Of a stretch of DNA of 64,000 nt, positions 11,651 to 23,865 are shown one piece after another (positions within the stretch are counted from its first letter, which is position 1; every line of letters starts with the position of its first letter). The notes under the pieces are model-generated. The model did not search any database, was not told the origin of the DNA, and was given only the letters and a program-made list of their open reading frames with translations. The position numbers were made by a program, and so were the translations under genes. Source of the stretch: Palaemon carinicauda (lineage: Eukaryota > Arthropoda > Malacostraca > Decapoda > Palaemonidae); the NCBI RefSeq assembly GCF_036898095.1, contig NC_090739.1:63741747-63805746 (forward strand). The letters run 5' to 3'.

Positions 11651-12179
11651 ACAGGGGCTCATTTTGGTGATCTATGCTTAATAGGCCAATGCCCAAAAAA
11701 ATCGCTTTTCAGCTCAACCCAAAGAGAAACCGGAAAACTCAGAGCAAAGTCTTTATCATAGGAGTTAATGCTCGTGATGGGCGAAGAGGCCGTTAGCACA
11801 CGAGGGCTCTTCTCATCTAAAAATCAGTTAGGAAAAATACAAACTATCTACGAATATGTCATTTGTTCCGTAACGGGAATACAAACCACGCTATTTAATA
11901 GGGGTGACTCACCCATTAGATAGGGTGGAAGTCCCTGCCAATGTGGCTTTTGGCTTTACCTGGGGGCTCCTTATCAGAGTATGTCAGTACTCAAAAATAA
12001 GGAGTCCCTGCACTTTGCTAAAACCTTGCTACGCAAGGTCCGCGGCCTACGCAAGCTGTGTGTTGAGGTATATACAGTAGAAGTGTGACCGTTGAGGTAA
12101 AGTTATTCCAATTTCTTTAGAAGGAAAAACTGTGTAACCAGGACTTTCCCAATACCACCTTACCAGGGTATGGGGACGC

Positions 12180-15100
12180 AACAGTCGTCGTCGTCGTCGG
12201 CACCCACTCGTGTCTGAGTATTGGGTTCTGTCGTTAGCCATCAGCCTCCTATCTATGGGGTGGGTGCTTATGCCTGATGTGGCTGTAAGTCCTAGTCTGT
12301 GGTGGAAGAGTCGCGGACAGTGTTCACAAGGGAGGGTAGGTGGTGGGCGGGGCTGTTCTAATCGCTCTCTCCTTCTTCTCCTCCTAGCCTCCTCATTTTG
12401 TCTCCTCCTCTCCTCGAAGTCCACGGTGCCATGGTGTACTGTACTCCTCCAGGTTTTCCTGTCCCTGGCTGTTTCTTCCCATGAGGAAGGATCGATGTCA
12501 GTTACAGCCAGGGTGTGCTTTAGTTGATCTTTATAGCGCATTTTCGGGGCTCCTCGTGGTCTGGTGCCCTGGGTCAGTTCTCCGTAGAATATTTTCTTCG
12601 GGAGCCTAGATGGCTCCATCCTATGCACGTGTCCTATCCAGCGGAGGCGGTGGTGGATGATGGTGGCCTCCACGCTGGACAGCGAGGCACGTTCTAAGAC
12701 TTCAATGTTGGTGGTGTGGCTCTCCCAGGGGATTTTCAAGATCTGCCTCAGTTTCATTTGTTGGAAGCGTTCTAGGTTTTTAAGATCGTTACTATATAGC
12801 GTCCATGTTTCACATGCATACAGGAGCGTTGAGAGGACTACTGCCCTGAACACCATTATTTTGGTGGTCATTGTCAGTGCGTGGTTGTTAAATACGCGGC
12901 GGTTGAGTCGGCCAAAGGCGGAGTGGGCTGCCCTGATCCTGTTCTCCACGTCCTTTTTGCTTGTGGGAGCTGATGTTAGGATGCTCCCTAGGTAGGAGAA
13001 CTGGTCCACCTGTTCTAACGGTTGGTCATTCACTGTGGTATTGAAGTTGGGGAGCATCAGTCCTGGTGGATGTTGGACGAGGGTCTTGGTTTTGTCTGAG
13101 TTGACTTGCATCCCAAAGCATTCGTAGGCAGAGTTGTATGCATCAGCTAACGACTGCAGGTCCTCTGCCGTCTGACCTGGGGTGGCATTGTCGTCAGCAT
13201 ACTGCAGTTCTCGCACTGCACACAAGGTGGTCTTGGTTCTGGCGCGGAGTCTAGCGAGGTTGAAAGCGCCTCCATCCATGCGGAAACGTAGGTCGACTGA
13301 GGGTGTGTCTGGGGGAATCTCGTTGAGCATTGCTGCGGTGTATAGCGAGAAACATGTCGGGGCCAGAACACAGCCCTGCTTCAGGCCGCCGTTGATGGGG
13401 AATGGGTCTGAAAGAGAGTTCTGGTGGCAGACTCTCCCAACCATTCCGTCATGGAGGGCACGCACCAGCTTGACAAAATCGTGTGGGCAGCCATATCTTT
13501 TGAGGACAGCCCACATGGCAGGTCGAGGTACTTTGTCGAAGGCCTTTTTCAAATCCCAGAAGATGAACATTATGGGCTGTTGTTGTTCGAGGCTCTTCTC
13601 TTGTAGTTGTCGCGCACAGAAGATCATGTCTATGGTCCCGCGGGAAGGTCGAAAGCCGCACTGGGACTGGCAAGACGTCTTCTGCGAGAATAAGGATTCG
13701 GTCAAGGAGAATCCGAGCGAAAATCTTACTCGTGATGCTTAGTAGTGATATTCCCCGGTAGTTGTTACAGTTCTCCCTGTCTCCCTTCTTGAAGATGGTA
13801 GTGATGTTTGCATCGCGGAAGTTACTGGGGGGGGTCTTGGTCTCCCATATTTTCAGTATAAGGAGCATCAAACGGTTCCTCAAGCCGGGGCCACCGTGAG
13901 TGAGGAGCTCCAACGGGATGTTGTCTGGCCCTGGGGCTTTGCGGGCTTCATGCGCTGCAGGGCCTTGTTGAAGTCATGGATGGAGGGTGGTAGTGCCATC
14001 CAGTGACGGACGGGATGCTGCGGGGTCATTCGCAGGAGATCGTCTGGGGTGTCTGCTTGGTCATTGAGGAGGTTCTCAAAGTGAGACCTCCACCTGGCCA
14101 GGATGCCCTCGCAGTCGGTGATGGTCGTGGCCCCATCCGCGTCCTTCAGGCTGCCCACTGATGACCGTGTGGGACCGAATATTTCTTTTGTTGCTGCATA
14201 GAAGCTGCGCAGGTCACGTTGGTCAGCGAAACTCTGTATTTCTGCAGCTTTTCTTTGCCACCAGGTGTTCTGGGCTTCACGGATACCTCTTTGGCAACCA
14301 GCTTCAGCCACCTTGTGAGCACATTTGTTAGCTGCTGTTGGTTGGTTTTCCAAAGTCAGGCGTGCTTGTCGTTTGGTTTCAATGAGAAGAGAGATGGTAG
14401 CATCATTCTCATCAAACCAATCCTGCCGTTTCTTGGTGGTGAAGCCTAGTGTTTCCTCCGCGGCACGGGCCATGGCGTTTCTGAGGGTGGTCCAGTGGTG
14501 CTCGACAGTGGCCTGACCCACAGGGTCTGCGAGGTATTGTTCGCAGGCCTCCTTGTAGTTCTGTGCCACCTGTGGGTTGCGGAGCTTACTACAATCAAAG
14601 CGTTGGTGTGGTACGCTGTCAGGTGCCCTTCTGGGTGGTCGTAGGGTCGTCACGGAGAGTCAGGAGATGAGGAGTCTGTGGTCCGTCCAGCAGTCGTCCG
14701 CTCCGGGCATGGATCGGGTGATGCGGACGTCTCCTCGGTCTCTGGCTCTGGTCAGGACGTAGTCCAGGGTGTGCCAGTGTTTAGACCGTGGGTGTCTCCA
14801 TGTGGTCTTTTGTCGCTTTGGTAACTGGAAGATGGTGTTGGTTACCACAAGTTGGTGTTCTGCACACAGACCCAGTAGGAGTTGGCCATTGGCGTTGCAA
14901 TTTCCAATGCCATGGCGGCCGATGATTCCCTCCCACAGGCGATGGTCTTTGCCTACTCGGGCATTAAAGTCGCCAAGCACAACGAGCTTGTCATTGGCGG
15001 GCACTGCCTGGATGGTGCGGTCGAGCTGGGTGTAGAAGGCAGCTTTGTTATCATCGGTTGAGGTCATAGTCGGGGCGTAGACAGAGATCAGGGGGAGATG

Positions 15101-15434
15101 TCTGTCCCGCGTGATGGGGATGCGGACAGTCATCAGGCGCTCACTGATGGCCTTGGGAGCGAGGTTGTGCTGCTGCACTAGCTGGGAACGGATGGCGAAG
15201 CCGACACCGTGGATGCGAGGCTCCTCTAGGGCATTGCCTTTCCAGAAGATGGTGTAGCCTGTTCCAGCTTCCCTGATGTTGCCCTCTTCGGGTAGTCTGG
15301 TCTCGCTAAGAGCCGCCACATCAACATTGAAGCGGGCTAGCTCCTTGCAGACGAGGGCTGTACGTCGTTCCGGGCGGTTGGTGTTCGTCACGTCTTGAAG
15401 GGTGTGGATGTTCCACGCACCTAAGGTTAATATT
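12180..15434 (-). pseudogene. LINE endonuclease-reverse transcriptase, broken
   Basis: The protein starts near 15434 with LGAWNIHTL. The endonuclease carries SETRL, GDFNARVG and TDHRLL, the last matching the conserved (S/T)DH motif. One TGA (14660-14662) separates it from the same-frame linker and early RT (14653-13880). Frameshifts near 13945 and 13700 break the RT fingers (NNYRGISLL) from the palm. The palm frame (13705 downward) has CGFRPSRGTID, FWDLKKAFDKVPR, GGLKQGCVLAP and the catalytic YADD. The thumb runs to LRWIGHVHRM, then an Arg-rich stretch and CEHCPRLF...H, a degraded C2H2-type finger near 12290. Three lesions make it non-functional as read. Confidence 0.8.
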
Positions 15435-16225
15435 TTTTTCTTGTTATTTCGACCGCATTAGTGGGATGTCCGCCAGCCGCGGTGAGCTGACCAGACGGGT
15501 TTGCCGTGTCCGATGTTTACCCCACCTTTTCTAGGGGCATCCCCATGTGGGGTGGGCTGCGGTGTCCTCAATAGGCCAGCCCAGTCATGAGTCCAGCTGC
15601 CGAACTCTGGTGTCACGGCACCGTCACCAGAGAGCGACTGAATCTTAGACTCGCCGCCTGAGTGCAGTCGTGGGCTAAGGGCTTCCAGCTATCCAGGCCT
15701 GCCCCCTTCACCCACAGTGCTGTCGCCTCAGGACTTGCTGGTGGTGGTGATGATGATGATGGTGAGAAAGAGATGAAGAAGGGTGGAGGAAACGACAGAA
15801 TGCCAGTAGCTAGGTATATTGTTTTGGGTGGTCGTGGCTTTGCAACGGCCACGCACACACACTTGGCCCACATCATTTTCACCGCGGCTCAAGACATATG
15901 AGACAGGCGGCTTCTCCGATGTTGGTTGCATCGGGCTGCCGGGTTCTTGTTATGTCAAGGCCCGCCTTGTTGCCTGCCCGACAGGCATTGCCCTCTTCCG
16001 CCGGTGCTGGGAAGCTCCGCCGTTGGGGTCTTGTTTGGTTTGATTTTGGAGTTTTCCTTCTCCTAGCCTTTGCCTATCTTAAAATAAAGGAGGAGGCCTT
16101 TAGGGGTCCAGTCTTGGTCTGGTCTCTCAGAACTGGCCTTAGCGGTATGGTTGAGCCTGCCAGGGTGGATAAACTACCCCTCCGCCATTGCCCAGCCCAT
16201 CATTGGGACACTCAAGCCCCTCTAC
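12180..16225 (-). mobile_element. LINE (non-LTR retrotransposon), nearly full length, inside DIRS C
   Basis: This is a GC-rich island in AT-rich surroundings, with a sharp edge near 16225 and a short GTC-triplet run (12182-12200) at its 3' end. On the minus strand it encodes an apurinic-type endonuclease followed by a reverse transcriptase. About 800 bp of GC-rich sequence upstream of the endonuclease (15435-16225) is a probable 5' UTR without a convincing ORF1. The clade is not certain; the domain order and C-terminal zinc-finger-like end resemble RTE/CR1-like elements of marine invertebrates. Confidence 0.75.
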
Positions 16226-17099
16226 ATAGTATACAATATGCAACATAAGTATGAACACTAAATATGAAACAGCATATTATAATTCAAAATGGTGAGCTAA
16301 CAGTTCACTATTTTGCCTTTACAAGTCACATACTATACAGTGCACTTGCATTTCTTGTAAAATGTAATTCAACACTTAGCTATTGAATTATAGGTATTAA
16401 TGCAATCTCCTGTCCATTTTAAACCAGATCAAGACTTCATCGGTAATTAAATTAATAGTTATATCCTCTGAATTTCACCATACCTGATTCCCCTTCATAT
16501 TTTACAGAAAAAAAGAAATCAATCATAAGCAACCACAAGGAAACAATATTATGATTTGGATTTATGAGTTTGGGAAATGTGGTCCCTGTTTGGTCTAGGA
16601 AGGCCATTTCAAGCCAATGTGTAACTGATAGAAAACCTTTTAACCAAATTATTCACAAATCAAAGGTAATATACAACACCTACATGAAGAATAAGAGGTG
16701 GTCATTACATGGTCCACAGTCAAATAAATTTTCATGAAATTAAGTAACACTTTCTCCACTTCCTCTAACTATTTGTGAAAATGTGTTGAAACAAATGTCC
16801 TCTGTCTAATTCTCCTATATAATGACCACTCAACCTGACTGACTTCTTTACCAAAGAGATTCTGTTTGTCATCAGAAGGCCTGACCCTCAAAGCACCACA
16901 TAAGTTAAAAGGCTATTGTAGAAACATTCCGCAACAGTATTAGTCTTAATACTAGGTACACAAGGGAGCATGGTTTACCTGCAGTGGTTTGAGGTCAGCT
17001 GTGCAGAGAACCCAGGATGCTGCTTTCCCCAAGAGAGGGGGAGGATGAAGAAAATAAAAGCTAGTCAAACCTTTTCATTCCCGCAGACTAAAACCGGGT
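16226..17099 (-). other. 3' region of DIRS C, non-coding
   Basis: AT-rich sequence between the LINE insertion and the recombinase. No ORF or clear internal complementary region was found here. Confidence 0.5.
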
Positions 17100-18250
17100 A
17101 ACAATGCCCTCAACCTTCTGCTACTTATCCAATAAAGAGCTTGAGGTCTTAAACCAGTTGTTGTGCAGCCACCATAGGAACGATAGAGAACGTATAGAGT
17201 CTCCTGTGGGTCACGTCTTGCAGGTAGTGGGATGTGAATGTAGTCTGACGATTCCACACCCCAGCTTGAAGAACCTGCGTCACTGAGAAGTTTCTCTTGA
17301 ATGCCAGGGACGTAGCTACGCCCGACATCATGAGCTTTTGGGGCGATGTGAAGGAGGAGGGTCTAGATTCAATGCATGGTCTGTGACCTTGCGAATCTAT
17401 GCTGAGATGGTATTCTTTGTGACCCTTCTCTTGGTCCTTTCTGTGCTGACGAATAGTGCAGGCACACGGGGACGGGCTGCGGCTGTTCTTTTAAGATACA
17501 GCTTCAAACTCATTACTGGGCATAGTATGAGATGGTCTGGTTCATCTGCTACAGAACAGAGACTAGAAATCCGGAAGGAGTCGAATCGTGGATCCACTAC
17601 TCCCGGGTTCTGAGTCTTAGCAATAAACTCAGGGACGAAGCTGAACGTTACCTCTCCCCATCCCCTTGATGAATGGGTGATGTCGTATGAGAGACCATGA
17701 AGTTCACTGACTCGTTTGGCTTAAGCCAAAGCTAGCAGGAACACCGTCTTCCAAGTCAGGTGGCGATCAGTTGCCTGGCGTAATGGTTCATAGGGAGGTC
17801 TCTTGAGACACCTGAGAACTCGAACCACGTTCCATGGGAGAGGTCTCACTTCTGACTGAGGACAGTTCATAACTCCGTATGAGTAAGGAAAGTTCTAGCA
17901 ATGAAGAAATGTCCATTCCCTTCAGTCTAAAGGTGAGACTTAAGGCCGAGCGATAGCCTTGTACTGCAGAGACTAACAGGCGCATTTCTTCATGCAAATA
18001 CACGAGGAACTCCGCTATTGCTGGAATAGTGGCATCGAGAGGAGAGATAACCCTTCCACAACACCACCCACAGAAGACTTTCCACTTTGCCTGGTAGACT
18101 GCTGCTGATGACTTTCGCAGGTATCCAGACATCTTAGTCGCAACTTGTTACGAAAATCCTCTCTGAGAGAGGAGATGCTGGATAGTCTCCTGGCGTGAAG
18201 TCGTAACGAAGCTACGGTTTGTGGAATATATTGGCATGTGGTTGTTTGAG
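17100..18250 (-). pseudogene. Tyrosine recombinase of DIRS C, frameshifted
   Basis: Minus-strand pieces in order: 18132-17788 with the SAM-like N-domain (SGYLRKSSAAVYQAKWKVF, then FLVYLHEEM), 17597-17397 (LCPVMSLKLYLKRT, LFVSTER), and 17331-17149 with the catalytic C-end (SGVATSLAFKRN, then HYLQDV). The HYLQDV tail includes the position of the nucleophilic Tyr. The frames differ, so at least two indels are present. This enzyme would integrate the element's circular cDNA. It overlaps the end of the RT-RNase H frame, as is usual for DIRS. Confidence 0.7.
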
Positions 18251-19778
18251 TAGATTGTGTCGTGGAGGGAGTTCTCTTGGGGGCTCTGTTAGGAGTTGCA
18301 GAAGGTCCGGAAACCATTCTGCGTGATGCCATAGCGGAGCTATGAGCGTCATTGAAAGATTGACCGCTGTTCTGGCCTTGTTGAGTACCCTCCTCATCAG
18401 ACAGAATGGGGGAAAGGCGTAAACGTCGATGTCCCACCGTTGTTGGAATGCATCTTGGGGTCTGGGACTGGGGTTCAAGGCCGTTGCAAAGAGGTCCACT
18501 GTCGGAGAACCCCACCAAGTCGGGACCTTGTTGGCTACTAGATGATCCAAAGACCACTCAGTACTCACTGAGATGCTCTGCTCAGGTTGTCGGCGAGCAC
18601 ATTCCTTTTGCCCGGAATGAAGGGTGCCGGTAGTGGTATCGAGTGGATTTCGGCCCATCTCAGTATCTCTACTGCTAGATGGGATAGGTGCTGTGAAAAA
18701 GTACCTCCTTGTTTGTTGATGTAAGCCACTACTGTGGTGTTGTCACTCATCACCACCACTGAGTGGCCCGTCAGGAACTGTTAAAGGGCCAAAAAGACGA
18801 CCTTCATCTCTAGGAGATTTATGTGGAGGTACTCTTCTGACTCTGACCAGAGGCCTGAGGTCGTGTGGTGCAGCACGTGGACCCCTCACCCTTTTTTATG
18901 AAGCGTCTGAGAACAGCATAAAATCTGGGGGAGGACGAGAAGATCCACTCCCTTTCGTAGGTTCTCGTCTGCCACCCACCACTGGAGGTCCGTCAATTCT
19001 GCTGATCCCATGGGGATCCGGATGTCCGGGGAATTGCTAGTCTGATTCCACCGGGACTTGAGTCACCACTGGAGGGATCTTACCTCGAGGCGACCATTGG
19101 GAACTAGACGGGCCAGTAATGAAAGGTGACCGAGGAGACGTAACCACATTTGGGCTGGAAGTTCTTCTCGTCTGATGGGAAGGCTTTGTGGAGATTGGTG
19201 TCTATAATCATGCTTGGGTATACCAGTCTCTGTGTAGGAAGCAGGGATGACTTCTCGAGATTTACCATGATCCCCAGATCTTGGCAAAGTCTCAGAAGTT
19301 TGTCTTGGTGTTGAAGAGGGGTTGACACCGAGTCTGCTAGGATTAGCCAGTCGTCCAGATAATGGAGGAGACGGATGCCAATCCTGTGTGCCCAAGATGA
19401 CACTAGGGCAAACATTCTGGTGAAAACTTGAGGTGCTGTGGAAAGATCAAAGCACAGTACCTTAAACTGGTACTTTCTGTTATCTAGGCTGAATCTTAAG
19501 TACTTCCTTGAAGATGGATGGACTGGGATCTGGAAGTATGTGTCCTTTAGGTCCAGTGTACAGTACACATAAAGTCCTGAGATCTTACCGCTAGTCTGAC
19601 CGTGTCTGCCGTCTCCATACTGAACGGACAGCATGGAGGAGTTTTTTTGACAAACTTGTTCAGAGCTGAGAGGTCGATGACTGGCTTCCAGCCTCCAGAC
19701 GCCTTTCTTACAAGAAAAGAGTCGACTGAAGAAGCCTGGCGACCTGTCGAGGACCTCTTGGAGAGCACCCTTCTTCAA
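18212..19778 (-). pseudogene. RT-RNase H of DIRS C, frameshifted
   Basis: The frame 19778-19104 carries an RT palm: CTLDLKDTYFQIPVH (first catalytic Asp region), FDLSTAPQVFTRMFA, and LLHYLDDWLIL with the YLDD catalytic box. RNase H follows at 18759-18565 (VVMSDNTTVVAYINKQGG, then PGKRNVLADNLSR). The conserved post-RNase H region lies at 18658-18212 (TVDLFATALN, VYAFPPF, APLWHHAEWFPDLL), described in DIRS elements as methyltransferase-like. Frame changes between these blocks show decay. A regular RNase H start between 19104 and 18759 is hard to follow. Confidence 0.75.
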
Positions 19779-20175
19779 CAGGGTCTGGACTTTGCCCCAA
19801 GGGCCTGCCCACTTGCCGATCCCATGGCAAGGGAGTCTATTGACATTGGATTCCTGGTCAGGGGAGGGAGAGATGTTATGAAGGGGACGCGATGTCCTAA
19901 ACGGATCACGGAGATTGTCCAGGAATCAGCCCCGAGTTGCTTCCACCTGTCTGAGCAACTTTTTAGGCATCCACCCACTGGTGGAGATGCAGGGGGAGTG
20001 CCTATCCTAGCATTTGTGGCCTCGGCTGCTCCCTCTAGGATTCTTTCCTACCCTGGAGGACTTTCAAGGACAGGAAAGGGCTTATTAGACACTACTGTCT
20101 TCGCTGCTAATTTCGTTGCTGTGGTCTTGTTTGGACGGGACTGCTGAGGTGCTGGAGGTTTATAGGGCTTGGATG

Positions 20176-23100
20176 TCAAAGCTCTATGGAGGAGGGAGTC
20201 TCGATGAGACTTCTTCCACCTCTCAGCAGCAAGTTTCTTGTCCTTAGGCTCAACAGGTGGGATCCCTCTAGAGAGGAATGTCCGAGCCTATTTATCTCAA
20301 CGCTGGGGACCTGTGGGTGGAACCTCTCAGACACTGCATCTCGACGTTTTAAGACGGTGTTTGCCCACAAGTTCGAAACTTGGTGGACAAGAAATTCGAT
20401 CGTGTGAGTGCCTGAGAGGAGAGAGGTCTCCATTGCCTTCCTGGTACACTCCTTGGAGAAATCGTATCGTACCAGGATTCCCAAGGTCCCTAACCAGATG
20501 TCCAGCCATGAAATAGTTTGTATCGCATACTTAGTGACCTTTTCCTGGTTAAGGACTTCGGCCGCCGAGAACGAGACCTACCGGCTGGAGAGTCTCTTAA
20601 GAGGAATTCCCCTGGTTAGCTCTTCCAGAGAGTGGTGAAGTGGAAGAGCTGAACTGGGCTCCTCCAGGATCTCAAAGTACCTCCTCTGTTGTATATGAGG
20701 AGGTGGGAGGAGCTTGTTCGTAGAGCTGGCACGGTTGGAGGAGGCAAAGTCGGAGAGCGGTTGAGCGATCTTATCCCTGGTACTCTTCAACCCGAGACCA
20801 GGGCAGGGCTGCACCGGTCTTTGAGGGTTGAAGAGTGCCGAAGACGCGGTCTAAGACCATGTCTTTGCCCTCTCGAGGGGGTATCTCTGGGTCGGGAAAC
20901 CCGTTGAGAACCCTCATCAGTCAGAACTTGCCAGAATGTATGTTCTGACTCTTGTTGCTCTCCTCCTGATGTTGGACTTGCAGCAAAGTCTCCATCTTCT
21001 ATCCCCAAGACCTCTTCTTGGGGCGAGTCGTGGACATTCCTCGAGTGGCTGGCTGTCTCCGTTCTTGTAGTCCTGGCAGAGTCTTGGAGTCTTCGGACTC
21101 CTTCCAAGGAAGGAGGTAAGACTCCATAATGTAAGACTCCAAAATTGAAGGCCTGTGTGGTGTCCCTCCTGATTTCTGACTGAGGGGAAATTTCCGCATG
21201 AAGGGAGGGTTCCTCAAACGGTGGAATGGAGGAGGGCCTCTCCTCACGCGATTCCCTTGGTGAAGGAGGGGGTTGAGTACCCTCTTCATCATACAGGAAG
21301 GGAGAGTATTCCTGGGGAGATACTGGAAGGACTAGCCTTGATGGTCTGCTCGGAGTCAGCTTCACCCTCGGGGAATGACCGCGTCGGAAACTCCTTTTTC
21401 CTCTTCAAAGGGGTAGAGGAAGCCTTGGTTCTGTGCCGCGAGTCCAGAGCTATAGGTTGCTCTGATGAGTGGCCGGACAGCGCAGGCTTGAATGCCTGTG
21501 TTACAGCTCTGATTAGGGCACTGAACCAAGGCTGCTGACTGACTGATGCACTGTCAGACAGATCCCCTGAACGGAAAGGAACCGAAGGTTCCCTATGAGG
21601 AGTCACCATAACAGGTGGGTTGGCCTTAGAAGGCAGTTTAGGGATCCTCAACCCCTCTGCTGGTGCCTGTTTCCCTCCTCCCGCAGGGCGCGCTGAAATG
21701 CGTTTGCAGGGAGGGGAATGAGGCAACGGCGACCATGCTGGGTGTAGTTCCTGTGCCTGTGCCTGTTGGCGCATGCGCGGGAGAGTACTGGCGCGCAGGC
21801 GAATGGTGGCACGTGGGCGAGAGTTGGCGGGCTGGTGAGAGTTGGTGGGCTGGCCAGTGTTGGCGTGTGCGCATGTCCTGGTGCGTGTGCGCGGGAGAGA
21901 CCTGGCGTGCAGGAGAGCGCTGGATTGCGCGTGTTTGTTGCACATGCATAGGCGTCTGATGGCGCTTGCACGCAGGAGAGTGATGGAGCGCCGGTGAGTG
22001 CTGGCGCGCAGAAGAATATTGGCGCAGGAACTCGTTGATGTGCAGGTGAGTGCTGGTGCGCAGGATAGAATTGGCGCGCAGGAGAGTGCTGGCGCGTAGG
22101 TGAGTGTTGGTGCGTGGGAGAGCGCTGGTGCATAGGAGATCATGAACGTGTAGGAGATTGCTGACGGGCCGAAGAGCGCTGACGCTCAGGAGATAGTGGG
22201 CGCGCAGGAGGGAGCTATCGCGTGGGCAACTCTAGGCGTGTGAGCGCAGGGCGTGCAGGAAAGCGTTGGCGCATAGGCGCATGGTATTGCTGCCGTCTAT
22301 GAGGGCGAGCAGGTGAAGGGGTGCGCCGAAGCGCTGTAGAGCTCTGACGCGCAGTCTGTTGATGACGAGCTACTGGTGAGCGCTGATGTCCTGTAGGTTG
22401 GCGAGCTGCACGGGGATGGCGCGCAGCTGCGCACTTTGGTAGATCCTAAAGAGGCTTTACCGGGGACAGGAACATTGATGGAAGGTGTTCAGGTCTGAAG
22501 GGTGGATGGTCAGGAACTGGGATGTGCCCTTTGTAAGGGCGAGCATCCACCGATGGGAATAGCGAACGATCCGCAGAGAGGTCCAGGACTTAAGTCACAG
22601 GACTAGTAGCAGGTGCAGCGAGGGTTGAAGGTCGAAGGTCATGACTGCAGCAGAGGCTCCTCTGCAGGGGACGGCTGCGACGACAAAGCAGACGAACCAA
22701 AGAGGCGCTTCTTCACCGATGGTGAAGGGAGACCTCTAAGGCGAAGTGGAGGGCGAGCTTTCCAACGAAGGCGCCTTCTAGGGGGCCATTGGATCAGCAA
22801 GCTGACCATGCGCCATAGCAGTCCTCCAAAGAGGAGTCTCTACGAGTGAACTCCCCTGAGGGGGAGAAACACTCACAGGAGAGACAGACGGATGGAAGTT
22901 TCCTCCTCGAAGGATGTTCAGGAACGGGGGAAACTAAGTCTGCAGCAACCGCGGGAGGGGCAGAGGAGTCGGATGACATAAAGTGTGCAACCTCTGACAC
23001 TACAACATCGACGAGGGCCAGAGGATCTACCTCTGACAGCGATGGTGACTGCTGAACAGAAGCACCCATACGGATGAATTGCAGCAAAGCTTCCTTGGAG

Positions 23101-23520
23101 GGCGGACCCGTGAGCCCCAAGGAAGACCAAATCTGCAACAAAGGGGTTAGTGACAAGGCCTCATTCGGGGGAAGAGGTGGGGCCGCTTCGCTAGGAGAAG
23201 CAACACCATCTCTTGAGGACCGGCGTTGGTCGACGCTACTACTCGACGGTTTCTCGTAAGAGGCTGAACGAGTAGGAGCTTCGGAGGAAGGTCAGGAGAC
23301 GGAAGAAGAGGCCTTGGGTTTTCCTCACTTCGAAGGAACCTTCGCAGGAGAAATATCCCGCTTAGACGATTTCTTCCGCCGGCGTCTAAACCTCTCCCAC
23401 TAGGAGGAAGACCACTTATTACACTTATTTACACTATCACACCGTTGACCTCTGCATATAGGACAAAAGGTGTGAGGATCTGTCTCCACCGCTGACATAA
23501 AAGTTCCACAAGGCCGGCCG
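20176..23520 (-). pseudogene. Gag region of DIRS C with Cys-rich N-terminal motif
   Basis: The N-terminal part at about 23480-23420 reads DPHTFCPICRGQRC...NKC, a Cys-rich motif that looks metal-binding, followed by a Trp and an Arg/Lys/Ser-rich stretch broken by a TAG. The frame 23156-22794 continues as a polar Ser/Pro-rich protein with SLSEVDPLALVDVV. Further open pieces (22143-21289, 21365-20787, 20484-20176) hold the His-Ser-Pro repeats and an acidic region. Gag of DIRS elements packages the RNA. The assignment is by position, the Cys motif and similarity of style to the other gag regions here. Confidence 0.55.
21640..22430 (-). repeat. 18-bp minisatellite inside gag of DIRS C
   Basis: An imperfect tandem array with an 18-bp period, clearest at about 22020-22140 (units such as GGAGAGTGCTGGCGCGTA on the plus strand). 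On the minus strand it keeps an open frame and encodes a degenerate six-residue repeat of the type HSPARQ or RSPTHQ. The six-codon period is what keeps the frame. Confidence 0.8.
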
Positions 23521-23865
23521 GAGAGTCCAGGGTAGGTGCGCATGGTCACAGAAGTCAACTTCCCAAACACACACTAGAGAAAAGAAAAAGCAAGAAAACT
23601 GATTAATGGCTGCCAAATAAGGCGAGGATTTAGAGTGGCAACATCCGTTCACCATCCGAGCCGAAAGCAAAATGAACTCAATCTCAGGTGTGTGTGTGTG
23701 TGGGGGGGGGGAGGGAGGGGGAAGCTACCCTCCCCTACTCCCGCTAACTAGCGGTATGGGTAGTTAACCCTCGCTAAATTTTAAAGGTTCATCATTTCAG
23801 CTACGCCGAAAGTAATACTGTACCCGTTACATAGCGTGGTTTGTATTCCAGTTACGGAACAAACA

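Larger units (their letters stand above)
6459..11848 (-). mobile_element. DIRS-type retrotransposon 'B', decayed
   Basis: The left end (AGTAATTTGTATTTTTCCTA, 6459-6478) and the right end (GTTAGGAAAAATACAAACT, 11827-11845) are inverted copies of one terminal sequence. Between them, on the minus strand, lie remnants in DIRS order: gag-like (about 11650-10590), RT N-part (9637-9395), RT C-part and RNase H (8636-7871), and tyrosine recombinase pieces (7545-6734). All are broken by stops and frameshifts. A LINE 3' fragment interrupts the RT, and a 227-bp segment of the gag/RT area is repeated. The right end directly abuts element C. Confidence 0.7.
11861..23865 (-). mobile_element. DIRS-type retrotransposon 'C', decayed, with nested LINE
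   Basis: The ends are inverted copies of one terminal block: TTTGTTCCGTAACGGGAATA at 11862-11881 and its reverse-complement counterpart at 23831-23863. On the minus strand the order is gag (about 23520-20176), RT-RNase H (19778-18212), tyrosine recombinase (18250-17100), then a 3' region. The 3' region is interrupted by a GC-rich LINE at about 12180-16225. The coding parts carry frameshifts and stops. The left end abuts element B and the right end lies next to the second Tigger. I could not find its internal complementary region, which may have been disrupted by the LINE. Confidence 0.75.

Noticed and set aside
13182..13742. Plus-strand open frame of 186 codons
   Set aside because: It is the antisense of the LINE reverse transcriptase palm; GC-rich coding DNA leaves open shadows on the other strand.
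21289..22143. 18-bp array considered as CRISPR or structural RNA repeat
   Set aside because: There are no spacers, the units are degenerate, and they encode a hexapeptide repeat in a eukaryotic retroelement gag.
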